Shown here one piece after another: positions 11,481 through 24,451 of a DNA stretch of 64,000 bases. Position 1 is the stretch's first letter. Each line of letters starts with the position of its first letter. Below the pieces are notes generated by a model. It saw only the letters and a list, made by a program, of their open reading frames with translations, was not told the origin of the DNA and ran no database searches. Where the stretch lies: contig JBCAQO010000001.1 in assembly GCA_039111635.1 (NCBI GenBank), positions 3,162,001-3,226,000 of the forward strand. The letters are read 5' to 3'. This DNA is from Heterobasidion occidentale. Its lineage: Eukaryota; Basidiomycota; Agaricomycetes; Russulales; Bondarzewiaceae. Made by a program: the position numbers and the translations under genes.

Positions 11481-13966
11481 AAGATCGTGTCATGGCGGCT
11501 CCACGGGAAGGCATGCATGGGTATATTCTTATATGTTTAGTTCACGCCTTGCTACGGATGGACATATGATTCTTTGCTCTGTTTCCATGAGTGCCTCGTG
11601 AAGGCTTCCCCGTGTGTCAGCCAGAATCCCAATGGGTCCTGTGCTCTTCGGCCCCGCGTTTAGGACGCCTCGTGCCTTGTGAAATCGAGCGGCTTTTCTC
11701 TGGCAGAAGTCCTGGTGGGTGTCACGAATATCTAGCCGTTTCGATGTCCGCTGCTGACAGAATCTGAACTTGTGTAACTTGGATCATAGGAACGGCGTCT
11801 TGTGAACTGTCTCCGAGGTTGATGCTGAAAGGGCTGAATGTCTGTGTACGAACTTAGCTCGGCTTGACTCTCACCGTCGGTGAGGCCAGCGCCGACCGCG
11901 CATCCGTGCAGGGTCGTGCAAGCCAGGGTCTGACAGGCACTTCGATGCATCACGAACATTCCAGTCGAGATCAGAGATTGAAACCGTCGCATGTCCATCT
12001 AAGTTGCCGGCCTGACAGTGTTGACAGGGCCGGGTGATGGAGGTGACTTTGTTCGATGGGTCTGGGGAGGGCCACCGTGAGACACGGGGGTGACAAAGGG
12101 GATCCAGCGTCCCTACTTATTCCCCCCCGTCAACGTCTTGTTTGGGCAGGTTCTGATGCTGATGTGCAGCCCGACGCGTCATCGATCAATCATCGATGTT
12201 CCGATCTAGATGCATGTGGCCCCAGATCCCAAAGATGGTCAGCGCTGCCCGTTCTTGCCTGTCACAACACCAACCCTGGTTGACGCACATACAACGCTCG
12301 TTGGGCGCCAGGCAATGTGTTCCCGAGAGTCTTTTTCGCGTAACAACCGACAGGATTCGCTCGCTCGCCTCGTGATCCAAGGACACAGCTCCTCAGTTCG
12401 AACAGACTGCGCGCACATCGGTGGCTTCAATTCGCCTTTTCCCCGCGGCTCTCCCGGCTCCAGATGGAAGTGCGATGCGCGTCGAATCCCGCTGGTCCGC
12501 GTATGTATATATAGCGGCCTTCGCGTTCCATCTCCCAGATACGTCCTTCGAACGACTGGTGGTCCTACACATGCCCACGGAAGAAGCCCGGCACCTGTCG
12601 GCGTGTGCTCGTTCTGTGATCCCGCGGTCCCTTTGGTGATAGCGTGCGCTGTCTTTGAAATGTAGACTCAAATCGAACCTTTTCATGTGTTGTTTCCTAC
12701 TAAGTGTCTGCTTCGCTCCCCTGATGCCTAGAGCTGCTTCCCGCAGTCGCTGTCCTAGGTTAGGCTCTATCGTGATCAGAAGTGTGCCTGCCAATGACAC
12801 GCACAGACGCACTTTGTCTATTCCCGTACAAACGCCACCCCTGGGAGGGCACTAGTACTGATACACAGTGATGTGAGCAAGCCTATGCGAACGACGCAGA
12901 AGGGACTGTGGTGATCGCGCGACGTGCCGTGAGCGAGCCTGGCCATTTGAGGCGCGGGTTTCCAGATCCGCCGCCTTGGAGAAACAAGCATTGGATTTCA
13001 CCGATATGCAGCCGCCCATGCGCGCGTGGGCTTCGAGCGAGGAAGCTGGAAAGGGCGAAGGGGTCGATGTCCACGGGACGCAGCGCGTGCTGACAGGTGC
13101 CGGGCGATAATCGACCGGGACCCCGCGCGCGCGTCGCCGGGCAGCAACGCTTCCTGGCTTCTCGTCTGCTTCTCGTTGCGGTTCAGGTGGGTTCTCTGCG
13201 CGTAAAATGATGTCGGTCCAGAGGGCTCCATGCCACTCGACCAGTCCCGCGACTAGGCTTCTCGCTCGTGTCAGTGACACCGACTCCTTTCGCCAGCCCC
13301 TTGGTGCGTCCCCACCCTCCCCGCGCCAGATCAGTCGCGAGCTTCTCGCCCGCTTGAATACCAAAAGATGGCACGATCGTTCCTATTCTGGACCTGCGTG
13401 CGATGGCATGGGTGATGGGCAGTCAAAATGGAAGTCAGTTCGACAGCCGTAATGGCGAGCCCCCTTCAGGGTCCCTTCTCACGATCCATTCCACATCGCA
13501 GCACATAGGGGCGGTGGCGTGTTGCTGTCAGAAGATCATCCATCAAGATGCAGTCATCACATTTGGATTTATCTAGCGGCGGTGCATCGCGGCCAAGTGG
13601 CGATCTGATAAAGATGTGGGGCATCGGGTTTACGGGATCAGTTCTTAGCCTGTGCATGGAACTGGAACGAGCAACAGGCGCTGCGGCTGATTCAGAATCA
13701 CGTTCGCACTGCCGCTCGGACCAATCAACGTGATCCACCTAGCTGAGACGAGTCCACCTGCAAGCAACACATGTCAAAGTAGAAAACAGGTAATTACACG
13801 AGGGTGACGACGCGATCAGTGTACAGAGCAACCAGGACGGGCTGAGAACGCAGGCCGAGTCAGGAGGTGACCCTGTGCAGATGTTTTTGGTTGATAATCT
13901 GAGTCTTTTGATGACGTTGAGACGAGTCGACTCACCTCCCTCGGGGCCTCACAGCCTGAGTGGATG
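11481..13966. other. gene-poor intergenic region
   Basis: About 2.5 kb between the Brr6 stop and the SERF stop. Open frames on both strands are short, lack recognisable motifs and cannot be joined into a plausible spliced gene. I saw no tRNA-like box pair or repeat array. Confidence 0.4.
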
Positions 13967-14336
13967 TTATTTACCATCACCGCCTGACGCACCCGCCGCT
14001 GCCTTCTCCTCATCCTTTTTCTAGTAAACCAAGTCTTGCAAAAGGATACAACACGTCGAGAGCATTGTGAGACTTACTTTTTGCTTGGCGCGTAAAACCT
14101 CCGCATCGCTGTGGCAATGCCGCTTTAGGACAAGAACACGCGCACTGAAAAGACATAGGAGGACTTACTGTTCCTTCCGCTTCTGCAGGTTCGCATTGCT
14201 CTCTTTAGGCTTGCCTTTGGCCGCTGCCGCTTTCTTCTGCGCCTTTGCACGATCCGTCTCCCGCTGGTTACCACCTACCATGTTGCACATCTTTAGTACC
14301 GTTCGAGGTCACCACCTACAGGCACTTACGAGTCAT
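13967..14336 (-). CDS. SERF/4F5-family small basic protein
   Basis: A 65-residue gene in four exons (minus): 14336-14330, 14274-14169, 14108-14078 and 14020-13967. The protein starts MTRGNQRETDRAKAQKKAAA, continues with KGKPKES, LQKRKEHDAEVLRAKQKKKDEE, and ends in a Gly-rich tail. The MTRGNQRE start and the Lys/Arg/Glu/Gln-rich helix define the 4F5 (small EDRK-rich factor) family. Members bind RNA and amyloidogenic proteins and are found in nucleus and cytosol. The first exon carries only seven coding bases (ATG ACT C), which hides the gene from a simple ORF scan. All phases agree. Confidence 0.88.
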
Positions 14337-16292
14337 CGCGAGGTCGCTTGACACAAGTCCAAGTCTATGCAGTTGATGTCAATAAAGATTCAAGTTTAAC
14401 GAAGGTGAGTGATGTTTGCAGCGAGGAAGATCGATAGTCACGCATGAGTGACTGAATGTCACGCGGCTATGGAAGGCTGCGATAGCTGATCAGTGGGCAC
14501 TGTAGCGAAGAAGGCACAGTGGTCGCGTAGCAAACTGTCAAACATTCATCGAACGAAGTAAGTATATTGTGGGACCTGCTTTCGGCGTTGACCACTCCTC
14601 CGCAGAGGGTTCGGCAGCACCTGGGCTAGAAGTAAAGCGTTGGCACGAATGCGGAAACATGGTGTTGCTTCTGTTTGGCAAGTTGCCGGCTGCCAGTCGC
14701 TTGATATGTATCGCGCACATCGATCTCGGCGCACGCGATGTGATTTCGAATTGGCGCCAGGGTCTGGATCATCCAAGACGGATAGATTCAGATGAGATGT
14801 CTGTTCTTCAAGTGTAGAATGCTCGGTCTCATCGCACAGACGCAGCCTCTTTCGATGATTCAGTTGGCGTTGGATGACACGCATTGCACGTACGCGCGGC
14901 TGTGTGCATTGATTGAATTGAACCTGACTGGCTCCCGAGGAACTGGGCGCCAAGCACTGGCACCGACTTAGATCCGCTGGCGTTATCGTCATCTTCGGCG
15001 TTCCGCGCCGTGGCAACGTATTTGCGAAGCCGTGTGGGCGCCTCTCAACCAGTGAGATTTGTCCACTGCGAGACAGAACATGCGGATGAATTTTTGAATA
15101 TTGAACATTGATCAAGCGTGTCAGGAGGTGTTTGGATCGAGCGGGCCGCGCTGTGAAACGGGGAGACGACCGTCTGCGTAGAAACGCCTCCTCCACGCTC
15201 GTGCACCAGACGAAGATCGTAAACGCTCCGAGTTGGGAAACTGGTATCTTACTGGCCGCCGCTGGAATGAGATATCGAACGGGCAGTTTCCAGCAAATTC
15301 CATGGGAGATCTGAGATATCGGAAGCTGACCTGCACTGCTTTTGCAACTCCGAAAAAAGCGACGAACCCGAGCCGGGCTGGTCCGCCAGACATCGCAATG
15401 TGGGCGAAATGCGCAGCTGTTAGGCCGACCTACCGGAACCGTGCAGAGGCCGATTAGATGTGATCGAAAGCGGTACCCACAGACGCCTGTTGATTGTCTG
15501 GACTGGCGGCGCTTGTTTGTGTTGGACTGTTGGACAGCTACGAACACGACGGAGATGTGAGCAGGTGTACAGAACTGACCGTAACGTTATCCAGGCGCAG
15601 CCAAGCGCCCCATAAGATGCGGACGGAGGTAGTCACGTCACTACGGCCGGGCCAGATCAGCCTGATAATTAAAAAAACAGAGAAGGCACGATGACACAGG
15701 CCAGAAACTCGGCTCCGGGCCCCTTGATGACAGGCATCTGTGACACATGGCCATAGGGCCAGTCAGATTCCGGACGATCCCATATGTAATGTACCCCGAG
15801 CCGACTGCCGACGGCGAGGACCAAAATAGAGCGACTGGTTCGACGTCACCACAGCCGCAGGTGCTGCCTTGAGATGTGGTCCAGCAGTCGGGCTAGTGAA
15901 AACCTTGTTAGATCCTGAGCGCAGCGTTCGGAGACCCAGATGGCGGCTGGGATGCATGGTTCGATGAAAGACGTGAGAGGACAAGAGGGCCTGAAGGGAC
16001 GTGTGCAACGTGCAGAGAACAGCACCCGTTAAGCTCTTAAGCTCATGACTAATCCCGAAAGGGGAAGGGGATCTCGATTCGTTACCGATACACAAATTGG
16101 CCGGATAAGTGGAGAAGAAGGTGGAGAAAAATTTAGTATGGCATCTAGCAATCTTCGATCGCCTTGATCGTGCGAGGCCCTGATCCAACCGTTCCACGCC
16201 TTATATATCGCGTTTCTTCTTCCCTCGTCGTCTTTTCGCCCTCCCCTCCTCCCCCCCACACGTGCCCCTCCGGCCCCTCCCTCCTAACAGGC
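14337..16292. other. intergenic, with one long unassigned open frame
   Basis: No recognisable gene was found. A 333-codon open frame lies on the minus strand (14546-15547) but its translation has no domain, signal or repeat I can name. The last ~100 bp before 16293 is a pyrimidine-rich leader with a possible 5'-UTR acceptor (CTAACAG at 16284-16290). Confidence 0.35.
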
Positions 16293-19200
16293 ATGATGAG
16301 ACATACTCCACGACAATCCGAGCGCGACCTGCGCCTGCACGAACCCCATTCCGTCCCCCTTGCTCCTCCCCAGGTTCCCCAGCCCCCACCCCCTCACCTG
16401 AACGGCAATGGTGTCATCCCCGCCGCCGCTACCGCAATCCCAAACGGCCCTCTCCATGGCCACGTCCCCTCCATCTCGCCCAAAGTCGCCCCTACCGTCG
16501 CTTCCAACGGCGTCTCAGTCCCGCCATCAATTCAAAAATTGGCTGATGCAAACGAACAGACGTGGCTCGTAATAGGTTCGTCGCTTATCGCTTGGCGCGC
16601 GGTTTCACATCTCTCATTTCAGATCAGGCAACGTGGCTGAGCAAATGGGCGATCTGGAACATGCCCTTTCCGCTTACGAAAATGCCCTTCGCCACAATCC
16701 GATGTCCGTTCCGGGTCTGACGCAGGTCGCTGGCATCGCCCGGGTCAAGGAAAACTTCCCGATGGTCAGTCGTACCTGCCAAATTGGGTGACGTCTCCTC
16801 GGCGCTTGCCGGTTGCGCCCTGGGCCGGCCTGTTGTGAACCAAATCGACGTGCTGACTCATCATCTTGTCCAGGCGGTCGAATACTTCCAGCGCGTGATT
16901 CATCTCCAACAGGACAATGGTGAAATTTGGAGCGCCCTCGGTACGTACTCCATGGCACCGGCGAGGCTTCCTTGTTGACCCTGTATGTCTTCTAGGGCAT
17001 TGTTACCTCATGCAGGACGACTTGCAAAAGGCTTACTCCGCGTATCAGCAAGCCTTGTATTCGCTTCCCAACCCCAAGGTTTGTGACGCGCTTCTCCTCC
17101 CACTCTGTCCCTTCTGAATTTTGCCGTAATCATCAAGGAAAACCCTAAGCTGTGGTACGGCATCGGGATCCTCTACGACCGATATGGCTCGTTAGACAAT
17201 GCGGAGGAGGCCTTCTCATCCGTCCTGAGAATGGACAAAGGTAACACCGCTCGCATCACGAGAAGCCTTCAATTTACTGATCGTTCTGATTCTGAAAGAT
17301 TTCGACAAATCCAACGAAGTCTTGTTCCGTCTCGGGATAATTTATAAACAGCAGTCGAAATACGACGACAGCTTGCGTTGCTTCGACAGAATACTGCGAA
17401 ACCCGCCAAGTCCTCTCGCGAACGCGGACATCTGGTTCCAAATCGGACACGTGTATGAACAACAGGGTGATGTGAGTGTTCGACGGTTGAGGCATCCTTG
17501 ATTCGTCCTGATCCTTGCGACAGCATGTGCGTGCGCGAGATGCCTATGAACGTGTAGTAGCGGAGAATCCTGTACACGCGAAAGTCTTGCAGCAGCTGGG
17601 ATGGCTATTCCACCAGGACGGCACTCCCTTCCAGAATCAAGATGTGGCCATCCACCATCTCACGAAGAGCCTGGAAGCCGGTTAGTTTAAATAGTCATGA
17701 TATTTCACAGCCTCGACTGACCTTTCGTCAGATCCAGCTGATGCCCAAAGTTGGTATCTCCTGGGTCGCGCATATATGGCAGGGCAGAAATACAACAAGG
17801 CTTACGAAGCCTACCAGCAAGCCGTCTACCGCGATGGCCGCAATCCGACTTTCTGGTGCTCCATCGGCGTTCTGTACTTCCAGATCAATCAATTCCGCGA
17901 TGCCCTGGATGCGTATTCCCGTGCGATTCGAATCAATCCTTACATTCCTGAGGTTTGGTTCGACCTGGGTAGCCTTTACGAGAGCTGCAACAACCAGATC
18001 TCAGATGCCATCGACGCATACGCTCGCGCAGCTGAGTTGGACCCTCAGAATGTATCCGTGACTTCGCGGCTGCAGCTCTTGAAGCATTCACAAGCTACAG
18101 GCGCTCAGCTGCCGGCTGCCCCTCCTCCGCAAGATGTCCATCCCACCGCCTATGCCAGTGCGGTTGTACCGCCTCCAGGCCTCGGTACGCCTTCCCTTCT
18201 GCTTCACTCTGGCGTCAGTGCGCGCCCGATGTTCAGAGCGGATTCGCGAGGGCCTGGTGAGCACAGCCTTCCCCCACCTCCTCAGATTGCACCGCGGGGT
18301 TCTCCTGCGCCTTTCAGGGGCGGGCCTCCTCCCCCGGTCGTACTCGACGAGAGTCGCCAGGGGCCCTCTCACACTCCCCTTGCCCCTATGGATGTCGATC
18401 ATATCCCTGCGACACGTGAGCCTGGGTCAAATTACCCCTCTGCACCAGGTCGCCACATCAATATGCTCTTGCATCACCCTGGGCCCTCACATGAACCAGA
18501 CAGTGCGCGCAATGCGCCATCGCATCACGACCCTTACTACTCTCGTCATTCTCACGCTCCTTCTATTCCTGGCTCCCCCTCACCCCACTCTCGCCGCCCA
18601 CATTCGCCCGGGGCTTCGCCGTATCAACGGTATCACCCAGGCGAGAGGTTGCCTGTGGGGCCGGGTCAGTCTGAGACTCACTCTCGCTCCCCTCGCGCCT
18701 ATGGGCGAGAAATGAGCACCCGCCCCGTGGACCGCGATCCTCGGGACATCCGGGATTCTCGAGATGCAGCATGGGAACGTCGCGAATGGGAGCACGAGCA
18801 CGAACGGAGAGGCAGGCCTGGTAGTGAGTATCCGGCACACTCAACATCCTATTACCCTCCACGACCCGTGTCTCCGGTCCATCCTGCGATCAGTCCACGC
18901 ATGCGCGAACGCGAGGCTTCCCCCGTCTCCGCACACCCCAGTAGTGGAAGGGCTTATTGGCATATGCGCTCTGGACCCCCGTCCCATACGCAGCCATCGT
19001 CCCCTCAGCGGCCACCTGCGGCTGCTTTAGGTCGTCGCCCAGAGCCGATGCAGATCGATCGTGAAATTGTCCCAGAGCATCGGGGGAATAGCAGAATGTA
19101 CGAGGCCTCCCCGGATGCCGCGCGTGGTGCCAACCGCAATGTCCCGCCCCCCTTCGTGGGTAGCAACGTGCGTGGCTCGGAGAGCCCCCACGGACAGCGC

Positions 19201-20265
19201 GGTTCTGTCGCTCCAGAACAGAAGGATAGGCGAAGACGAAGCGTGAAGGAGAAGGAGGCAGAGCGCCCGATGACAGGTCCTGGTTCGACTCCCGTTGCTG
19301 AACCACCGAAGCGGAGGCGCAGGGCTGGCACAAAACGCACGAAGGATGATCGCGGCCGTACAGAGACCCCGAACCCATATGGTGGAGAGCGGCCGCCGCA
19401 GCAGGCTCTTCCATTCAAAGTCGTCTACACGAACAAGGCGAATGACTCGCCTGAGCCGGTGAGCTCGCATGGTTCGGGATCGACAAGCAGATCGGTGCAG
19501 CAGTCTCCGACCAGCACGACTACAATGCCGCCTGCGAGAGTTGTCGATGAAGACTACGATGAAGGAGTTGCCGATGCGCTCATCAACTTATCGTCGTATC
19601 GTGCGCCAGAGCAGCAGGTCCCATATACTGGAGGCACGAGTGGGCCAGCTATGCCGCCCGGTGGACCTCGAGCAACATCACCCACACCTTCGTTGGCCTC
19701 TCACCGAGGGTCCATTTCTTCGACTCGATCGCGCAACACTCCGCCGGATCGTGGCTCATCTGGGTCAATGAAGCGGCCGCTGAGTCCGGGGCCGGAGGAG
19801 GGCGACGCGAAGCGTTCAAAAATGGAGGCACCAAAGCACCGAGCGTCTTCTGCTTCTCCACCCTCGCGCCCATCTCCAGTCCCATTCAGAGGCCAGCCCT
19901 CCTCCCGCTCGCCAGAGAATCGCCAGATCGAGAAGGCCAAGCACCCTTCCTACCCATCTAGTCCACAATTACCATCCGTTCTGCCGCCCCATCCTCGGCC
20001 CATCGGTGCTGGTCTCTCGCATCCTGGCAACGTCGCACTTCCACCTATAGCCACTCTTTCCCCGACGTCGAGTGCGCCTTCTCCAGCGCGCGAGACCGAG
20101 CGCACTCCACACTCTCGTTCTCCATCACATTCTCCACCAGCCCAGCCACCCTCTCGCAACAAGCTATCAGACGTGATGAATCCTGCAGCAGGATCGCCTG
20201 TGTCAAAGATGGCCCCCATGTCGGCGTCGAGTGCTGGTTCCATTGATAAGTCTGAGCATTCGTGA
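16293..20265 (+). CDS. SSN6: TPR transcriptional corepressor Ssn6/Cyc8
   Basis: Eight exons: 16293-16575, 16628-16764, 16874-16940, 16996-17078, 17138-17240, 17299-17471, 17524-17680 and 17732-20265; about 1178 residues. After a Pro-rich start comes a run of about ten TPR repeats (residues ~90-430), for example GNVAEQMGDLEHALSAYENA, ALGHCYLMQDDLQKAYSAYQ and YLLGRAYMAGQKYNKAYEAY. A ~730-residue disordered Pro/Ser/Arg/His-rich tail with basic patches (PPKRRRRAGTKRTKDD) follows. TPR order and linkers match Cyc8/Ssn6, the adaptor that pairs with Tup1 and tethers it to DNA-binding repressors. The 2.5-kb uninterrupted last exon contrasts with the finely split TPR part. The first-intron acceptor is taken at 16627 because it gives IGNVAEQMGD, the usual family sequence. 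Frame intact. Confidence 0.93.
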
Positions 20266-20767
20266 CATTGAACTATCTCCTTTCCTTTTTCTCCTATGCA
20301 CAGTACATGCAACAAGTCAGCGTAAAGTGGTGTATCTTTTCTTGTGTTTGTATCCTTGCAGATGATCCTCGATCTCTCTTCCTTTTCTGTTTTTTTCCCG
20401 CCACACACATAATTATTTGGTTTTGGAAGGTCCTGTTATTTTTACCGTCATGCCTGTAGGCTTTGCGCGTCCCTAGTATAGCCGCTCGCCTGTTATGAAT
20501 CATTATGACCCAAAAATCAAGCTTGCTTGAAGTGCCTCCGGCTGAGAGCAAAGGATTGCTATTTTTGGACTAGCCGCGCGATGTGTCATGCATGCTTGTC
20601 CCACGGGCGCCTCGTACATAAACCTGCTCGCCGACAGCCTCATAGGCCAGGTGCGTTCAAGGGATTTCCGCTTCCGCTCTCCATTCGTTTCTGACGTCTT
20701 TCCTTTCCTTTCCCTACTGCATTCGTCTCAAATCCGAGTAGGCCAGATGCGATCATAGTTTGCGACG
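20266..20767. other. intergenic between SSN6 and ERF4
   Basis: SSN6 3' region followed by the promoter and leader of the ERF4 gene. No further feature seen. Confidence 0.4.
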
Positions 20768-22144
20768 ATGCCATCGACTTCTGCTGACGATGCCTCTGCT
20801 GCCACCCGTTTCTCTCCGCCCTCATCTCCACGCCCTCCTCATCCTACAGAGCTCCCATATTCTCCTTCAGCCGCAGCGCTCTCTATGACCCTTTCCCCTT
20901 CTTCTCCATCACTAGTCGACGCCGAATCTGTCGTCGACATCTCCCCTTCGCTCGACAAGGAGGACGCTCCCGTTGTGGCGCCCGCCGACGAACCGCGAGC
21001 TGACAACGATGCTGCGCACTCGTCACCCGCCGTCAAGGAAGGGAGTGTGGACGGCGCGCCGTTAATGCGCATCCTCGGGGTGAACTACGAGCCTCCGGGC
21101 GGGCGTGTGAGTCCCACTCTGTCAAATACAGGGTTTATTGGGAAGGAAGAGAACTTGGAATGGCGCGAAAAGACCGAGGAGCGCTCGCCCACGTCCCCGC
21201 AGCGCACCGATATACACCCGCTGCGCCTCGATATACAGCCACCCACACCCCCGCCATGGGAGACCGCCGAACCACCAGACGACAATCATATGGAATTCAA
21301 ACGGGAAGCATCGTTTATGAACAACAAACTGTGCGTTTTTACTCCCTTCGTGCCGATCTCTGACGTCTCCCGGGGACTGCTTCGCTTGGTAAGAAGACTG
21401 CGACTGACTCAGTCGGTTATAGACCCACCCGCCGCCTCATACCCATTTCTTCGTACTATTTCGGGCCCCCGCCTTTGGACTGTGCGTATGGCACTGAGCC
21501 GATCGGTCAGATTGGAGTGCACCACCCGCGAGAGATCGTCAGGGTGGAGAGGGACTACTCGGTTGGTGAGATCGTGCAGTTTTCGCCGACGTACCCGCTG
21601 GAGCTCGAAGGTCGCGTAAGCACACTCTCGATCTCTATCCGCTTTCCAACAGCATGATTAATGTCTCCCTGCGATGACAGATCACACCAACGCAGTTCCT
21701 AGAGACTATAAATGCGATCAATGAATTGCTCATTTCCGCACACAGTCTCCGCCACTCGCTCCTCGACAATGCACTTGATATATTCTCTTTACATCTGTCG
21801 AGGCTCTTAATATCCTCCCATTACGACAAGGTCAGTGGTATTTTGCCCTGGGTTCATGTAGGTTGTCTGATTGCGGCTGCGGCGGCTGCGGCGATCGTAG
21901 GAGATGAGCCGGCTGCGTCGGCTCATCGACGATATAAACAAGGAGCTATATAACCCTGTAGGATTGAACATTTTATGGCCACGTCAGGTGGCCTTCTTGT
22001 TCGTGAGTAGCAACATTCTTCAGAGCCTCCGTCCTGGCTGATCTGTTCATCGCTTATTTCAAAGTTCGAGATTGAATACTACGTAAGTTTCCTCTGGCAA
22101 TTTGGATGGTCATATACCAAACTCACATGCCCTTCGTACAGTAA
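20768..22144 (+). CDS. ERF4: Erf4/Golgin-A7-like palmitoyltransferase accessory subunit
   Basis: Exons 20768-21330, 21423-21615, 21681-21830, 21901-22002, 22065-22082, then a stop (TAA) at 22142-22144 directly after an acceptor; 342 residues. The N-terminal ~190 residues are disordered, Ser/Pro/Asp-rich. The C-terminal half is the Erf4/GOLGA7 domain: REIVRVERDYSVGEIVQF, TYPLELEGRITPTQF, INAINELLISA, then RLRRLIDDINKELYNPVGL and FLFFEIEYY. In yeast Erf4 stabilises the DHHC enzyme Erf2, which palmitoylates Ras at the ER/Golgi, and the same job is likely here. Splice phases agree throughout. The stop codon is created in its own terminal exon. Confidence 0.85.
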
Positions 22145-24451
22145 AACCTTATTCCCCCGCATTCATCGCATATCCTTATCGGACTGATCGTTGCATATAC
22201 TCTATCCGTATCATTACTCTTTGTGTTGTCGTTCGCTCCTTACCTCCCTGTTCCGCTCTGTGCTTACCTATCCAGTTCGTAGCGTCCTGTCAGGGTCTTC
22301 GGCCCAGTCGCTTTCCAGATGAAGTGACTCCAATATACCCATCGGACTTGCGTCCATTCCCAGTCCATGCCCTGTCCTTCTGAGGTATTGGTTTTCGGCG
22401 TGCGAGTCCGCGGCTACATGGAGATTCCATTCGGAATGGAATTGAACGGCATCATTGGCACGAGCTGCATATGTATGTATGTGGTAACGCGACTCCTTGC
22501 TCTGAGCTCGAGACGCCTTGAAAAGCGATGCCGCGCATAGCATCGCCTGCGCGGCGCGGTCTGACTTTGTGTGGCTTGCAGTGCCGATGCCCGAGGACAG
22601 CGGGCGTGATGGATCCGCAATGGTGAGTGGATTTCACCGGATCGGAGAGGCGTGCTCTGAAATGTATCCTCTTTCATGAACGCAGGGTCCTCGTAGCGCT
22701 GTGAAACGGGCACCAGGCGGTGCACCGTCTACGTCTATTGGAGCGCTGCATACAGTTAATCGCAAACACCTGTCAGTTGTTGGCGCCGCGCTTATAGCCT
22801 TGTCACAGCCAGACATATCCGGGATGGTAGCATGGCATGCCTTTGTCTACTCTAGACCGACCAAATAGCGCTCGTGATTGGCACAAAGAGGGCAACGACC
22901 GTGCTCCATACGTTCAGCGCCCTCTTTACAAGGCACGATCATATCGACAATGTCTAGCAAAGCATGCCCACTTTGAGTAGATAGGTCAAAACAGTGTCTA
23001 GAAAGCGAAGCGAAGTCTAGCGAAGTTTAGATAACATGCAGATCTGGAGGCGTATCATCGGGGCGTTGTTGGATACGTTTGTCAATAAAGCGGGGTAAGA
23101 TCAACGGCTTCGTTCTACCGACGTTAGGCTAACTGATAATGATCGCGCACTCGAGGGCCATCAGATTCAGATGTGGGGAGGATGCCCTTGTCGATGCCAG
23201 CGGCCGCGAGTGACGCTGATATCGCAGCTCGATGAACCGAATGGAACTTCATGATCTCCCTTCGCTCTTCGCGAACGCGTACGGATCAGTTCTGTGGATG
23301 CTGTTCCCATGACATCTGGCGCAATCTTGGCCCTAGATGAGAGGGACTGTTCGGGCCTTGCGGCCTTATGTGCGGAACCTATGTTTCCGCTTTGCGCCTA
23401 GCAGTGCAGCCCCTTTTGTTTACGGAACAGGGCGAGATGCTGACGTCCCTGTCCATACGGGCGCCGAACCACTGCTCTAAGGACCGAAGATGGTTTCTCT
23501 GATTCCTCGTCGATTCTCGATGTAGGCTTCTTCGCTACATTCTAGATTGAACACGTGGACACTGTCTGGTGCTTATCTCTCCACACCGCGGTCTGTGATC
23601 GCCCTCGGACCGCGACCTCTGTGCTCTTGGGAGTCTCTTGGGTCGTCAGTTCCGATCGCGGGGAGGATAGGAACGGAGGACTGAATCGAGCCTGTTCGAG
23701 AAGTATTTGTGTGCAGGGTCTCGTGGTGCGCGTGATGGAAAAGGCCGATGTCCGAATTTGCTCGTCGGCGTGCGCTGTGTCTCTGAGATGCAGAAGATTT
23801 GAGACCGGGGAAGATCGGACTGGCAGACCTCGCACGATGATCTCATGCGGGACGGGCATCGAACGGCCGTTGGAGACAAGGCCCTTGTCTGACATTGGAG
23901 CGGTGTTTCGCCTGTAAGTGCCAGCGCCTTCGGCAGGCCGCTGGGGAGACACGTACGTCGTCTTGCCGGCGGTCGCTGGACGAGCGGGAATGGATGAGTA
24001 ACGCGGTCCTGACTAAGCTCCTTCGGTGCCTCGACTCGACTAGCGCGGATGACTCGAGCGATCTTGGCGTCCGTGACTGCATGTACCCACTATGTACCCG
24101 CTCGTTCCCTCTACGTCCCAAGTCATACCATAAGAGAGGGAAATGGCAGTGTCTGTGCGCTATCGAGGAGCAAAGAATGTCAAAGGACGGGCGCCCCGCC
24201 AGGCCGGGGTGGTGCGAGACTGTTTCGAGCGCGCTTGATGCAAGTGGGTCGAGGTCCACGGACCCACGGACCGGTTTGTCTACGGAGTGCCAAATAGACC
24301 TAGGCGGCTAATTGCTGATCTCCCTCTTCCGATCCCTCCTCAACGCCGTCCCCTCTGTCCTCGACACCGTCTCTCCTCTCCTATCTCTCTTCCTCATCTC
24401 CTCTCCCTCCCAAAACAACCTTCTCCTCTCCTCTCTTCGCATTGCTAGTCA
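22145..24451. other. intergenic region with imperfect fold-back
   Basis: About 2.3 kb without a recognisable gene. It holds a fold-back at 22834-22968 and, just before the bZIP gene, a strongly pyrimidine-rich leader (24310-24450). Short open frames on both strands carry no motifs. Confidence 0.4.
22834..22968. repeat. imperfect inverted repeat (fold-back, ~135 bp)
   Basis: The outer arms GGCATGCCTTTG (22834) and CAAAGCATGCC (22958) are complementary apart from one bulged base. The inner arms AAAGAGGGC (22885-22893) and GCCCTCTTT (22919-22927) pair perfectly over 9 bp. The stretch between the arms is only partly complementary. It could be a degenerate MITE or a chance hairpin. Confidence 0.45.

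Noticed and set aside
10781..11569. Alternative 262-codon frame through BRR6 exons 3-5 (dual coding)
   Set aside because: It shares exons 3-4 only because the 78-bp intron is frame-neutral; after 11146 it loses the second TM helix.
12210..12450. B-box-like GTTCGAACA as a tRNA hint
   Set aside because: No matching A box or cloverleaf arms could be drawn around it.
20960..21300. Short frames opposite ERF4
   Set aside because: Antisense shadows of a low-complexity N-terminus.
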